This document shows positions 34,190 through 43,417 of a DNA stretch of 64,000 nucleotides, one piece after another. Both the position numbers and the translations under genes were made by a program. The DNA is from Streptococcus sp. 29887 (lineage in GTDB: Bacteria; Bacillota; Bacilli; Lactobacillales; Streptococcaceae): positions 2,012,001 to 2,076,000 of the forward strand of contig NZ_CP118735.1 in assembly GCF_032595075.1 (NCBI RefSeq), given 5' to 3'. A model generated the notes under the pieces. That model worked only from the letters and a program-made list of their open reading frames with translations. It was not told the origin of the DNA and made no database searches. Numbering within the stretch: the first letter of the stretch is position 1; each line of letters opens with the position of its first letter.

Positions 34190-35244
34190 AAAAGAAACTA
34201 ACCCTGGCCCTTATTATCGGCTTTGTCAGTCTGATTGTTGGCTTAGTTCTAGCTGGAATTGGATTTTTTACAGGAGGCATTACTGGTTTGGTAGATGTAG
34301 CTGCTCCCAAGAAAATTCACCAAACTTACACCGACCTGAATAGCATTAAAGTTGACTTTATCCCTCATAGCGTCTACATCAAAGAATCTAGTGATAGCAA
34401 CTACCATGTGACCTATGCTAATTCTGACAACAATATGCAGAGCCCACTAAGTCTATCCGAAAAAGATGGGACATTAACACTTACCTCTCAAAGACGAGAG
34501 CTTAAAATCGAAGGAATTATGCAATTTTTTGGGGAACTCTTAGCCCAACGAGGTATTGATGTCAACACCGTTACCATTGAAATTCCAAAAGGAAAGACCT
34601 TGAATAAATTGGAAGGTCATAGCATAGATTTCTATTACGGTAGTATCTTCAGCATAGAGAATGTTCATATCAAAGAAATCAATCTAGAAGGTAATGTCGA
34701 TCTCACCAATAGCCAGATCGACAGCGGCAAGCTATATAGCCGATCCTTTCATGTCACCAACTCTAGTCTGAAAAATCTTGACATTTCTGCAGATAATGGC
34801 GGTCGCCTTTCTGAAACCAATCTTGAAAATGTCAAGATTACGAATTACTACGAATTGAAGACTATCCAAATCAGTCTAAAAGGAAATAATAGCTTCACCC
34901 CTGCTAAGGTCGGTTCATCCACTCATACCATACTTGACTTGACAGAGCAAAGCCTACAAGACATCAATCTCAATATTAGCACGCAGTTTGATCTAATGGC
35001 ACTAGCTCAAAATCAAGGCTACTACGCAGAAAATGAAAAAGAGCTAGAAGAAATGATGGGGGACCTGACCCATCTCGAAAAGCAATTTGAAACCATGGGT
35101 ATTCACACTAGCGGAGTCTATGAAAAACTTTCTGTCAAAAAAGAAGACCGGAAACAAAGTTTGACCCTGGAAAACAAAAACAGTAAGAATAGCCTAACCA
35201 TTGATGCCGTCAATGCAACCATAGCTTTCGAAGAATCAAAATAA
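34186..35244 (+). CDS. DUF4097-type membrane-anchored beta-helix protein
   Basis: 352 residues: an N-terminal membrane anchor (about 7-32), then a domain of repeated short beta strands (for example VDLTNSQIDSGKLYSRSFHV and TNSSLKNLDISADNGGRLSE) typical of DUF4097/LiaX-like repeat proteins. The last gene of the PadR module. Probably exposed outside the membrane. Family assignment is from fold pattern and gene order. Confidence 0.75.
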   Translation: MKKKLTLALIIGFVSLIVGLVLAGIGFFTGGITGLVDVAAPKKIHQTYTDLNSIKVDFIPHSVYIKESSDSNYHVTYANSDNNMQSPLSLSEKDGTLTLTSQRRELKIEGIMQFFGELLAQRGIDVNTVTIEIPKGKTLNKLEGHSIDFYYGSIFSIENVHIKEINLEGNVDLTNSQIDSGKLYSRSFHVTNSSLKNLDISADNGGRLSETNLENVKITNYYELKTIQISLKGNNSFTPAKVGSSTHTILDLTEQSLQDINLNISTQFDLMALAQNQGYYAENEKELEEMMGDLTHLEKQFETMGIHTSGVYEKLSVKKEDRKQSLTLENKNSKNSLTIDAVNATIAFEESK

Positions 35245-35249
35245 ATTAA

Positions 35250-35285
35250 GAAAACCAACTGTTCACCTAGAGCAGTTGGTTTTAT
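35250..35285. terminator. Bidirectional terminator between DUF4097 and yhgE-like genes
   Basis: AACCAACTG/CAGTTGGTT stem, T-rich on both sides, between converging genes. Confidence 0.75.
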
Positions 35286-35287
35286 TC

Positions 35288-37747
35288 TTATTCATCTTTT
35301 TGATTATAAATCAAGAGACCTAGTCCCATAAAGCCTACTAAGAAGAGGCTCAGTATCCAAACTTGATGACTACTATTTCCAACCATAGAAATGGTTTGAC
35401 GAAGGCCTGAAACAGAATACGTCATTGGAAGATAAGGCTGAATGACTTGGAAGAAGCGTGGACTGAGTTCAATTGGATAGGTACCTGCGCTTGATCCAAG
35501 CTGTAGTAACAAGATAATTAAACTTGCGAAGGATCCGAAACGATTGTTCCAACCCACCAGGGCTGTAACGAGGGCCATGAAGGTCCAAGAAGCTAAAAGG
35601 ATTAATCCCAAGGTTGCCATTGGATGAGCCGGTTCGATTCCAATCAAGCGAAGAACACCGTACAGAATCACTGCTGCTAGACTGGCAATAATACCATTGA
35701 GCAAGAGTTTTCCTTTAGCCCAATCCCAACGATTTTTGTAGGAACGATTATCAATGTGTTTGACAAAAATAACATTCGCAGATAAGGCTGCAACCATTAG
35801 GGCAACAGATACCATGTAAGGAGCCATTCCAACACCGTTGGTCTTCACATCATCTTGGTCACTGTGTTCCAAGGTGACTGGTTGAGAAACTGCTTGTGCA
35901 TTTTTGTCTTCTACAGAGACGACTGATAGTTGTTGACTGGCTGAGCTGAGTGAATTCGTTAGGGTTTCACTACCTGTGCGGAGGCTAGTAATAGCACTTG
36001 TCAAGGTTTTCCCGCCACTAGCTAATTGATCCGCACCAGCAATTAATTGCTGACTACCAGAAGCCAGTTGTCCTGAACCGCTGACAAGTTGACTGGAGTT
36101 GGATGCTAAGGTTGCCAATCCTGATGTTAACTGGCCACCTCCTGATTGAATACTACTATTATTCGCAACCAACTGGGCTCCACCTGCTGCTAATTGGGCA
36201 ACACCAGCGGTATAGGCTGTTACTCCAGACATGAGTTGACTCGCTCCGCCTGACAGTTGCATTTGAAGTTGACTCACACCACTCGTCAAGGTTTGAGTTC
36301 CTGGTAGAACTTGCTGGTTCAAGGCGGTGTTGACCTGATTCAAGCCACTTGATAGATTTTCAATGGCTATTGTTGCACCTGGCAATGCTTGATTGGCAGC
36401 CGCGTTGATCTGACCGACAGCTGATTGTAACTGGCTCATTTGTGTTGCCATGCCAGAAAGACTTTGTAAGCTTGATAGGGCTTGACTGAGTTGAGACAAT
36501 TGATCCAAAATCGTTTGGGCTACTGTCGCTGTTGCCGAAGGTGAATTTTGGAGGGCGCCAACCAATTCAGCTTGCTGATCAGCTGTCAAGTTTTGATAGG
36601 TAGCCGTTGCTTGTAAGGCTTCGATGCTGGCTGTTTTATCAGCTTGGACTGCTGTCAACAATCCTTGAGCCTGAGCCCCCATCTCCGTCAAGAGGCTAGA
36701 TAGAGTAGAGGTATCGACTGCAAATCCTCCGATACTGGATAAGCTATCGTTTAATTGGCTAATGGCCGCCTGCAACTGAGGAAGTCCAGTCAAGAGTGCT
36801 TGTATCTGACTAGACTGTTCAGCAGACAAACTGGTTGAACTAGCGAGTTGCTCCAAGCCTGCCTGCAATTGATTGGCCCCTGTTACCAGTTGTTCAACCT
36901 GACTGGCTCCTGATTGCAATTGTCCCACTCCAGCGATGAGCTGAGAGGAATTGGCATTTAATTGCTCCGCACCTGAAGCAAGACTTGCCACCCCATTTGT
37001 GTAGGTCGTTAAGCCACTGGACAGTGTTTGACTGCCTATCGCAGCCTGATTGACTCCATCTGTATAAGATACGAGACCGGTGGCCAATTGATTTGCTCCT
37101 GTCACGAGTGCTTGACCCGAAGTCGTTAAAGTAGTCAGTCCATTTGAGAGTGTTTGACTGCCTGATTCCAATTGACTGGCACCATTTGTTAATTGTTGGC
37201 TTCCATCTGCTGCCTCAACCATGCCGTTTTGAATTTCTCTCATACTATCAAAAACGGCTGTCGTGTAGGTTTCAGTAATTGTCTCTGAAACAGATGTCTT
37301 TAATTTCTCCATAGCTGATTCGCCCATCTTAGAAGCAACAAAGCTGTGACCTTTAGATGTTTGATAGGAAATCGTTAGTGGTTCAGGCTGATTCGTCAAG
37401 AGACTGGATGCTTTTTCTGATAAATCTTCTGGTAGGGTGATGACCATATAGTAGTCCCCTTCTTCCAAACCTCTTTCCGCATCCTTTTCTGATACAAAGT
37501 GGAAATCCAGACTTTGGCTCTCTTTCATATTATCCACCATATCATCACCAATGGTGAGGGTTTTAGCTTGAAAGCTCGCCGACTGGTCTTGATTGACAAC
37601 TGCTACAGGCAGCTGGTCTAGTCGACCGTAAGGGTCCCACATAGAAGTTAGGAAACTAATGTTATATAAGGCTGGGACACAGGCAACACCAATAATGGTA
37701 ACCAAAGTCATTGGTTTTTTGAAAATATTCTTTACTTTTTGTAACAT
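35288..37747 (-). CDS. YhgE/Pip domain-containing membrane protein
   Basis: 819 residues from the ATG at 37747 (MLQKVKNIFKKPMTLVTIIG), which has AAAGGAG upstream. An N-terminal membrane segment precedes the YhgE domain (VAVVNQDQSA, residues about 52-61). A long central region (about 190-620) is rich in LxxG-type repeats such as GASQLESGSQTLSNG, predicted to be helical and extended. Five to six membrane helices follow at the C-terminus. Relatives include phage-infection protein Pip and the EsaA type VII secretion component; no other type VII genes are nearby. Divergent TetR gene controls it. Confidence 0.88.
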   Translation of the reverse strand: MLQKVKNIFKKPMTLVTIIGVACVPALYNISFLTSMWDPYGRLDQLPVAVVNQDQSASFQAKTLTIGDDMVDNMKESQSLDFHFVSEKDAERGLEEGDYYMVITLPEDLSEKASSLLTNQPEPLTISYQTSKGHSFVASKMGESAMEKLKTSVSETITETYTTAVFDSMREIQNGMVEAADGSQQLTNGASQLESGSQTLSNGLTTLTTSGQALVTGANQLATGLVSYTDGVNQAAIGSQTLSSGLTTYTNGVASLASGAEQLNANSSQLIAGVGQLQSGASQVEQLVTGANQLQAGLEQLASSTSLSAEQSSQIQALLTGLPQLQAAISQLNDSLSSIGGFAVDTSTLSSLLTEMGAQAQGLLTAVQADKTASIEALQATATYQNLTADQQAELVGALQNSPSATATVAQTILDQLSQLSQALSSLQSLSGMATQMSQLQSAVGQINAAANQALPGATIAIENLSSGLNQVNTALNQQVLPGTQTLTSGVSQLQMQLSGGASQLMSGVTAYTAGVAQLAAGGAQLVANNSSIQSGGGQLTSGLATLASNSSQLVSGSGQLASGSQQLIAGADQLASGGKTLTSAITSLRTGSETLTNSLSSASQQLSVVSVEDKNAQAVSQPVTLEHSDQDDVKTNGVGMAPYMVSVALMVAALSANVIFVKHIDNRSYKNRWDWAKGKLLLNGIIASLAAVILYGVLRLIGIEPAHPMATLGLILLASWTFMALVTALVGWNNRFGSFASLIILLLQLGSSAGTYPIELSPRFFQVIQPYLPMTYSVSGLRQTISMVGNSSHQVWILSLFLVGFMGLGLLIYNQKDE

Positions 37748-37757
37748 AAGCAACTCC

Positions 37758-37776
37758 TTTAGACATGTTGTCCAAA
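37758..37776 (-). promoter_or_regulatory. TetR operator copy 2 (yhgE leader)
   Basis: TTTAGACA-TGT-TGTCCAAA repeats the pattern of the perfect operator at 37831-37855 with one arm mismatch. It lies between the TATAAT (37791-37796) and the ribosome site of the yhgE-like gene, a roadblock position. Confidence 0.65.
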
Positions 37777-37790
37777 AACTGATAAAATAC

Positions 37791-37818
37791 ATTATACAAG
37801 TATCATTTTCAAAATCAA
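37791..37818 (-). promoter_or_regulatory. Promoter of the yhgE-like gene
   Basis: Minus-strand TTGATT (plus 37813-37818), 16 bp, TATAAT (37791-37796), between the two TetR operator copies. Confidence 0.55.
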
Positions 37819-37830
37819 GTTAGAAGAACC

Positions 37831-37855
37831 GTTTTTAGACACTATGTCTAAAAAC
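37831..37855. promoter_or_regulatory. TetR operator copy 1 (perfect palindrome)
   Basis: GTTTTTAGACA, 3 nt, TGTCTAAAAAC: a perfect 11-bp inverted repeat ending 17 bp before the tetR start codon. Confidence 0.8.
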
Positions 37856-37872
37856 GTTCAAAAGGAGAAATT

Positions 37873-38403
37873 ATGGGAACAGATAATCGAAAAGAACGGA
37901 CACGTCAGGCAATTTTAGAAGCCATGATTACTTGTCTTGAATCGCAACCTTTTAACGAAATTACAACCACACACCTGGCAAGTCAAGCCGGCATCAGCCG
38001 TTCTAGTTTTTATACACATTATAAGGATAAATATGAATTGATTGAGGCCTATCAAAAAGATTTATTTCATCAATTCGAATACATTTTTGATCGTCATGGG
38101 CAGAATAGAACACAAGTTTTTTTAGAAATTTTTCAATTACTCTATCGAGAACAACTCCTTTCTGCCTTGCTCAGTCATCATGGTACACAGGAAATTCAAC
38201 AATTTCTAATCCATAAGGTCCGCATATTGATTGCAAGGGATTTGAAAGAATATTTCAAAGAACCATTATCAGAAAAGGAAAAAGAATACCGGAGTATTTA
38301 TTTTTCACATGCCTTCTTCGGTATCATGCAGGTATGGATAAAAAATGGGAAGCAAGAATCACCTCAATTCATGACGGATTTTCTAATCAAAATGTTACCG
38401 TAA
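37873..38403 (+). CDS. TetR/AcrR family transcriptional regulator
   Basis: 176 residues. The HTH is ITTTHLASQAGISRSSFYTH (about residues 31-50), followed by the YKDKYELIEAY helix characteristic of TetR. AAAGGAG precedes the ATG. Divergent from the YhgE/Pip gene, with two matched operators in between, so it very likely represses both. The inducer is unknown. Confidence 0.9.
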   Translation: MGTDNRKERTRQAILEAMITCLESQPFNEITTTHLASQAGISRSSFYTHYKDKYELIEAYQKDLFHQFEYIFDRHGQNRTQVFLEIFQLLYREQLLSALLSHHGTQEIQQFLIHKVRILIARDLKEYFKEPLSEKEKEYRSIYFSHAFFGIMQVWIKNGKQESPQFMTDFLIKMLP

Positions 38404-38439
38404 ACATTATTTTCTGCCTTCACAACTTAAGAAATATGG

Positions 38440-38445
38440 TATAAT
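38440..38445 (+). promoter_or_regulatory. Extended -10 promoter of the ABC-2 exporter operon
   Basis: TATGGTATAAT gives TATAAT with a TGG extension, 42 bp upstream of the start codon. Confidence 0.5.
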
Positions 38446-38487
38446 AGCTATATCGTGCAAACGTTTTCTTAAAAGGAGATGAATGAA

Positions 38488-39471
38488 ATGATTCAGGCAG
38501 AACATCTATCAAAAACCTATTCTATTATCGATAAGGAAGTGGGACTCAAAGGCTCTATCAAGGCCTTTTTCAAGCCCAAGAAAAAGGCCATTCCTGCTGT
38601 TCAAGACATTTCCTTACAGGTGAGAAAAGGAGAAATTATCGGCTATATCGGCTCCAATGGTTCCGGTAAGTCGACCACCATCAAAATGCTGACAGGTGTT
38701 CTCTATCCAGACCAGGGTTCCGTCCGCATCAATGGACTCAATCCGCAAGAAAACCGCAAAGCTGTCAACAAGCAAATCGGCGTTCTCTTTGGGCAAAAAT
38801 CCCATCTGGATTGGAACTTGCCTGTCCAGGAATCTTTTATCCTTCACGCAAAAATTTATGATGTTCCAGATAAGGTATTCAAAGAGCGATTGGCTGTCTT
38901 GATTGATCTATTGGACTTGGCTGATATTATGAAGCAACCAATCCGTAATCTGTCACTCGGCCAACGGGTTCGCTGTGAATTTGCGGCTATCTTTATCCAC
39001 CAGCCTGCCGTTGTTTTTTTGGACGAACCAACCATCGGCTTGGATGCCAGCGTCAAGGAGATCATTCGCTCCTTCATCCGCTATATGAATCAAGAATACC
39101 AGACCACCTTTTTGATTACTTCCCATGATATGAAGGACATCGAAAGCCTCTGTGAGCGGATTTTTATCATTGATAAGGGCAAGAAAGTCTACGATGGTTC
39201 TCTGACCGTCCTCAAAGAACGCTTTTCCACAGTCAAGACCATTCTCTTCTCAACAGAAAAACCAATTGAAAAAGCCTTGCAAGTGGATGGCTGGGAGTTT
39301 GAGCAGTTGGATGACTTCCACTTTGAAATCCATTATCAAAGCAAGGTATGGACCAGTGCCCAGGTGATTGAACAAGTCTTCAATCATTATGCCATTGAAG
39401 ATGTTACCATGAAGGAATTGGAAATTGAAACCATGGTCCGCCAAATTTATGAGGAGGGTATCCATGCGTAA
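38488..39471 (+). CDS. ABC-2 exporter ATP-binding protein
   Basis: 327 residues from the ATG at 38488, which is nine bases beyond GGAG; an ATG at 38479 is too close to that site. Walker A GSNGSGKSTT, signature LSLGQRVR and Walker B VVFLDEPTIGLD are complete. The N-terminal KAFFKPKKKAIPAVQDISL insertion and gene order (ATPase plus two 260-residue permeases) match the viologen/daunorubicin-type ABC-2 exporters. Substrate unknown. Confidence 0.9.
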   Translation: MIQAEHLSKTYSIIDKEVGLKGSIKAFFKPKKKAIPAVQDISLQVRKGEIIGYIGSNGSGKSTTIKMLTGVLYPDQGSVRINGLNPQENRKAVNKQIGVLFGQKSHLDWNLPVQESFILHAKIYDVPDKVFKERLAVLIDLLDLADIMKQPIRNLSLGQRVRCEFAAIFIHQPAVVFLDEPTIGLDASVKEIIRSFIRYMNQEYQTTFLITSHDMKDIESLCERIFIIDKGKKVYDGSLTVLKERFSTVKTILFSTEKPIEKALQVDGWEFEQLDDFHFEIHYQSKVWTSAQVIEQVFNHYAIEDVTMKELEIETMVRQIYEEGIHA

Positions 39472-40243
39472 ATATCTCTACATGACCCGCCTGACCATGA
39501 TGAATGCTATGCAGTATAAGGCTTTCTTTCTGGCTACCTTCGTTTCACTGGCAGTGAAGATTTTGGTAGCTCTCTATGTCTGGAAAACCATTTTCTTCAC
39601 TCAATCAGAAGTCAATGGCTTTACCCTACAAACCTTTACCACCTACATCATCTTTGCCAATCTACTAGCCAGTTTGAATTCTTTCTCACTTGGTGAAGAT
39701 TTGTCCTATAGCATTTTGAAAGGGAGCATTGCGGGGGAATTTCTCAGACCCTATTCCTTTATCCTAGCCCTCTTTTTCAAAGACCTTGGAAATAAGCTCT
39801 TGGAACTGATAAAATTTGCTATCGTATTTATCGGTATCTTGCTTGTTCATCAGGATTTTTATCTACCTGATGGAAAAACTATTTTGCTCTTTCTAGTCAG
39901 CTCCATCCTAGGGATGTTTATCGTTCAATTACTGGATATGGCTTTTGGCTTCTTAGCATTTTTTACGGTCAATGCTTGGGGAGTGATGTTGCTCCGAATG
40001 GGGCTCTTCAATCTAGCCTCGGGGGCACTATTGCCACTCAGCTTCTATCCACAGGCTGTGGAAAACTTTTTGAAACTCCTTCCCTATAATTATGCAGTTA
40101 ACGTTCCAGTTTCCATTTTATTGGGACAGGAAAGCGATCTAACTGCTTTGGGATTGCAAGTTATATGGATACCCATTCTAGCCTGCTTCATCGCTGCTCT
40201 TTGGTCTCAGGCCAAGCGTCGTATTGTCATTTTTGGAGGTTAA
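39464..40243 (+). CDS. ABC-2 family permease, subunit 1
   Basis: 259 residues starting MRKYLYMTRLTMMNAMQYKA at 39464, overlapping the ATPase stop by 8 bp. Six hydrophobic segments fit an ABC-2 half-transporter permease. It pairs with the next gene to form a heterodimeric channel. Confidence 0.87.
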   Translation: MRKYLYMTRLTMMNAMQYKAFFLATFVSLAVKILVALYVWKTIFFTQSEVNGFTLQTFTTYIIFANLLASLNSFSLGEDLSYSILKGSIAGEFLRPYSFILALFFKDLGNKLLELIKFAIVFIGILLVHQDFYLPDGKTILLFLVSSILGMFIVQLLDMAFGFLAFFTVNAWGVMLLRMGLFNLASGALLPLSFYPQAVENFLKLLPYNYAVNVPVSILLGQESDLTALGLQVIWIPILACFIAALWSQAKRRIVIFGG

Positions 40244-40244
40244 C

Positions 40245-41027
40245 ATGAAGAAATATATCAGCCTCTATCTATATAACATCAAGGTCTACATGATGGCCCA
40301 GATGTCCTTTCGGGTGGACTTCTTCATCGGGCTTTTCTCCTCTTTGATTGAACAAATTGTCTACCTGATTTTCCTCAATATTCTCTTTGGAAATATCAAG
40401 GAAATCGCTGGTTTTAACTACGGTCAAATGCTTTTTATCTATGGAATAGCGACCGTCGGACGCTCCATTCACCTGATATTCTTTGACAATCTCTGGATGT
40501 TTGGCAGTCGCTACATCCGACAAGGCGAATTTGAACGCCTCCTCCTCATGCCTGTCAATCCTCTTTTTCAGCTCATCTGTGAACGAATTCAACCTCAAGG
40601 AATCGGAACCACACTTATCGGCTCTATCGCTCTTGTACAAGCTTCCAGTGAACTAGGCTTAGAGTGGAGCTTGGGAAAACTGATGTTACTAATCTTTGTG
40701 GCCATTTGTATCGGCCTACTCTATGCCGTTATTCAACTTGGTCCAACTGCTCTAGCTTTTTGGATTGTAGAGTCTTTCCCTCTGACCATGGGGATTTTCT
40801 CCCTCAATCAAATGGCTCAGTATCCTCTCAACATCTATCCAAAACTCATTCAAATCCTGCTGATATTTGTTTTCCCCTACGCCTTTACCGCCTACTTCCC
40901 TGCTCTCTACTTCCTAGACTTGTCCATGTGGGGCCTGGCTCTACCACTGGTTGTAGTGGTCCTATTTTCCATCAATTATAAGCTCTTCCGCTATGGTATG
41001 ACCAAGTTCACCAGTGTTGGAAATTAA
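40245..41027 (+). CDS. ABC-2 family permease, subunit 2
   Basis: 260 residues starting MKKYISLYLYNIKVYMMAQM at 40245, one base after the previous stop and preceded by GGAGGT. Six hydrophobic segments; GSRYIRQGEFERLLLMPVNP is the conserved cytoplasmic coupling region of this ABC-2 type. Confidence 0.87.
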   Translation: MKKYISLYLYNIKVYMMAQMSFRVDFFIGLFSSLIEQIVYLIFLNILFGNIKEIAGFNYGQMLFIYGIATVGRSIHLIFFDNLWMFGSRYIRQGEFERLLLMPVNPLFQLICERIQPQGIGTTLIGSIALVQASSELGLEWSLGKLMLLIFVAICIGLLYAVIQLGPTALAFWIVESFPLTMGIFSLNQMAQYPLNIYPKLIQILLIFVFPYAFTAYFPALYFLDLSMWGLALPLVVVVLFSINYKLFRYGMTKFTSVGN

Positions 41028-41028
41028 A

Positions 41029-41067
41029 AAAGCTAGCATTCTCCATCCAGAGAATGCTAGTTTTTTT
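41029..41067. terminator. Bidirectional terminator after the ABC-2 operon
   Basis: CTAGCATTCTC-CATCCA-GAGAATGCTAG followed by TTTTTTT on plus and by a T-rich run on minus; it serves both converging operons. Confidence 0.88.
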
Positions 41068-41073
41068 ATATAC

Positions 41074-41901
41074 CTATAAAACAAGTTCCTCAAGCACCTG
41101 TAACACACCTGCTTCCAAATGGCTAGGGGCTATGTATTTGGCAACTGCCTTGACCTTGTCTGTCGCATTTTCCATAGCATAGGAATAGCCAACATAGGCC
41201 AACAATTCGATATCATTATCCGAATCCCCAAAGGCCAGGACTTGATCTGGCGTGATTGCTAAATTCGTCAAAACCTGTTCCAAGCCCCATGCCTTATGAA
41301 TACCCTGCGGTAGAATGTCAACGGAACCATAACCACTGGTTACAGCCACCAACTGACCGTGAAAAGCCTGATTAAACTCTTCCGTTATCTTATCTACCTG
41401 CGCTTCAGGAACCCAAAGACCAAGCCTATAAATAGGTTCAAAGGTTGGATAGGCACTGAGGTCATCTAGGTATTTTACCCGACTTTGAAAAGCTGCCATT
41501 TGTGCAGGGTCAATCGGTAAACCTGTACCTTCAAAAGGCATGCCTGCACCGGCCTGCATATAAATGTCCTTCTCCGTCGACAACATCAGGCAGACCTCTG
41601 CCCAACGGCCTTTGAAATAGTCTAAAACTGCTCTGATTTCTTCCTGCTGAATGCTTCGCCGAATGATGGTTTTGCCAGCTTGATAGACATGGGAACCATT
41701 ATCTGCTACAAAAATCAAACGTTCTTCAAATCCTTTAAAGAGTTGAAGTAATCTACCTATTCCATTGCCACTGGCGATGACAAATGGGATGCCTTTCTCC
41801 TCTAGCTTATCCAAAATCCATGCAAAACGTTCCCTGTCAAAACTTCCCTGACCATCTAAGAAAGTCCCATCCATATCTGTTGCTACTAATCGAACTGTCA
41901 T
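41074..41901 (-). CDS. Cof-type HAD hydrolase
   Basis: 275 residues of the Cof subfamily of haloacid dehalogenase phosphatases. Motif I is DMDGTFLDGQ (residues 8-17), motif II VIASGNG, motif III/IV FGDSDNDIELLAY. These enzymes dephosphorylate sugar phosphates, FMN or similar; the substrate cannot be told. Follows the CapA gene by 10 bp. Confidence 0.9.
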   Translation of the reverse strand: MTVRLVATDMDGTFLDGQGSFDRERFAWILDKLEEKGIPFVIASGNGIGRLLQLFKGFEERLIFVADNGSHVYQAGKTIIRRSIQQEEIRAVLDYFKGRWAEVCLMLSTEKDIYMQAGAGMPFEGTGLPIDPAQMAAFQSRVKYLDDLSAYPTFEPIYRLGLWVPEAQVDKITEEFNQAFHGQLVAVTSGYGSVDILPQGIHKAWGLEQVLTNLAITPDQVLAFGDSDNDIELLAYVGYSYAMENATDKVKAVAKYIAPSHLEAGVLQVLEELVL

Positions 41902-41911
41902 AGGTCACTCC

Positions 41912-43177
41912 TTACCAATTCAGATTTACAAAATCCTTCATTTCTTGATAGGCTAGATCCACACGCGCCTGGGTATATGGGTCCAGCTGTCCATAATACT
42001 GTCCACCTGCTATCCAATCTTGCAGAATATAGGTCTGATAAGCAAATTGCTCATAGCCTTCTGACGAGTAAGTCCCCTTAGACCAACGATTGACCCAGGT
42101 CGGATGGGCTTGAGCCGTTTGAATACTTGTTTGCCCATTCTCTTTCTGAATAGTAAGATCCATCAAGACACCTCTTTCTGTCCACTGGGCATTTGGAGTA
42201 TCTTCCATACTTTCGATACGCTGATTGGATAGAAAATTCCCCATAGAATAGATAATCAATTTTCTCTGACCATCTTTCTCAAGAATTTCTGCCGGCTCTA
42301 CCACATGGGGATGACCTCCCAAAACAATGTCAGCTCCCCAATCAATCATTTGATGGTAGATACTGGTCTGCTCCTCCGTTGGTTCCAACTGATATTCCAC
42401 ACCCGTCTGAGGCATGACAATAGTAATATCCGCCTCTTTTTCTGCTCGTTCAATCTCAGCCTGCATCTTTTCAAGATTAAAATCTGATAGGTAGCCATCA
42501 TATTCTTCCTGACTAAGTAAGACTTCCAAGCCGTTGAAGCCATAGGCATAGGCCAAAACAGCTATACGGATACCATTGACCTCTCGGATATAGAGCGGCG
42601 CAGTTGAGCGATTGCCTTCGGCATAGACACCGACTGTATCCACACCAGCTTCTCTGAATGTATGGACCGTGGAAACCAGGCCAGACAGATGGGAGTCCAA
42701 GATATGATTGTGGGCCAAATCGACCAAATCATATCCTGCATCACGGATGTTACTAACCACGATACTGGGAGCATTGAAGAGCGGATAACCCGCCAGATCC
42801 ATATCTGGAGAAATAGTCCCCTCAAAATCTGCTATGGCAAAATCAGCCTGCTCAATCCAAGGCTTGACATAGGTAAAGTTCTCAGAAAAATCATAGCTCC
42901 CATCTACTTGCTCTGCCCCACGAAGAATAGGCAAATGATAGAGCAAATCACCGTGGGCCATAATACGAGCGGTCCTTACCTCATTCTCTCTCTGACCTGT
43001 TTGACTAGTCTGACTAGCTTCGTCTTGTAATTGACTTACCGCGCTCGGTGCCAACAACTCCAAGAGTACAATAAGAGCCAACAAAAACAAGGCTAGGCAA
43101 GCAATTCCTATCAACTGCTTTTGACTTCTTGCTGAAGATACCCTCTTAGAACGGCTATAGGTTCTAGACCGTGACAT
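41912..43177 (-). CDS. CapA family (PGA_cap) metallophosphoesterase-like surface protein
   Basis: 421 residues with a basic N-terminus, one membrane anchor (about 21-45) and an extracellular CapA domain. Family motifs are AHGDLLYH, DLAHNHILD, GGHPHVVEP and IYSMGNFLSNQ, the metal-binding positions of the calcineurin-like fold. The prototype CapA takes part in poly-gamma-glutamate capsule synthesis, but no capB/capC is nearby, so that role is not implied. First gene of a two-gene operon with the HAD phosphatase. Confidence 0.87.
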   Translation of the reverse strand: MSRSRTYSRSKRVSSARSQKQLIGIACLALFLLALIVLLELLAPSAVSQLQDEASQTSQTGQRENEVRTARIMAHGDLLYHLPILRGAEQVDGSYDFSENFTYVKPWIEQADFAIADFEGTISPDMDLAGYPLFNAPSIVVSNIRDAGYDLVDLAHNHILDSHLSGLVSTVHTFREAGVDTVGVYAEGNRSTAPLYIREVNGIRIAVLAYAYGFNGLEVLLSQEEYDGYLSDFNLEKMQAEIERAEKEADITIVMPQTGVEYQLEPTEEQTSIYHQMIDWGADIVLGGHPHVVEPAEILEKDGQRKLIIYSMGNFLSNQRIESMEDTPNAQWTERGVLMDLTIQKENGQTSIQTAQAHPTWVNRWSKGTYSSEGYEQFAYQTYILQDWIAGGQYYGQLDPYTQARVDLAYQEMKDFVNLNW

Positions 43178-43239
43178 CCAATCACCTCCATATCTTTACA
43201 TTTATTATACGCCTTTCGCCCTCAAAAATCTATAGAAAA

Positions 43240-43411
43240 GGGAGTGGGAAAGAACTCGACTAGTTAAAAAAGAGTTCGTCTTCCCACCCCCGCACAGTTG
43301 ATTAGGTCAGATTTGGAGTGTAAAATACGAACAAATCTGCCAATCAACCACTGCGCTGAGGTGTTGACACGAACTCTGAAAAGTGCTGCTAGGCTTGAGC
43401 CCAGCCTCCCA
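43240..43411 (+). repeat. GGGAGTGGGA intergenic repeat, copy C
   Basis: Starts GGGAGTGGGAAAGAACTCGA and ends GAGCCCAGCCTCCC. Shares GGTCAGATTTGGAGTGTAAA and CAACCACTGCGCTGAG with copy A almost base for base. Sits 6 bp beyond the pyrD stop. Confidence 0.78.
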
Positions 43412-43417
43412 TTCTTA

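Noticed and set aside
40269..40640. Minus-strand open frame of 123 codons inside the second ABC-2 permease
   Set aside because: Antisense shadow; the permease frame has overlap-free operon structure and a GGAGGT site.
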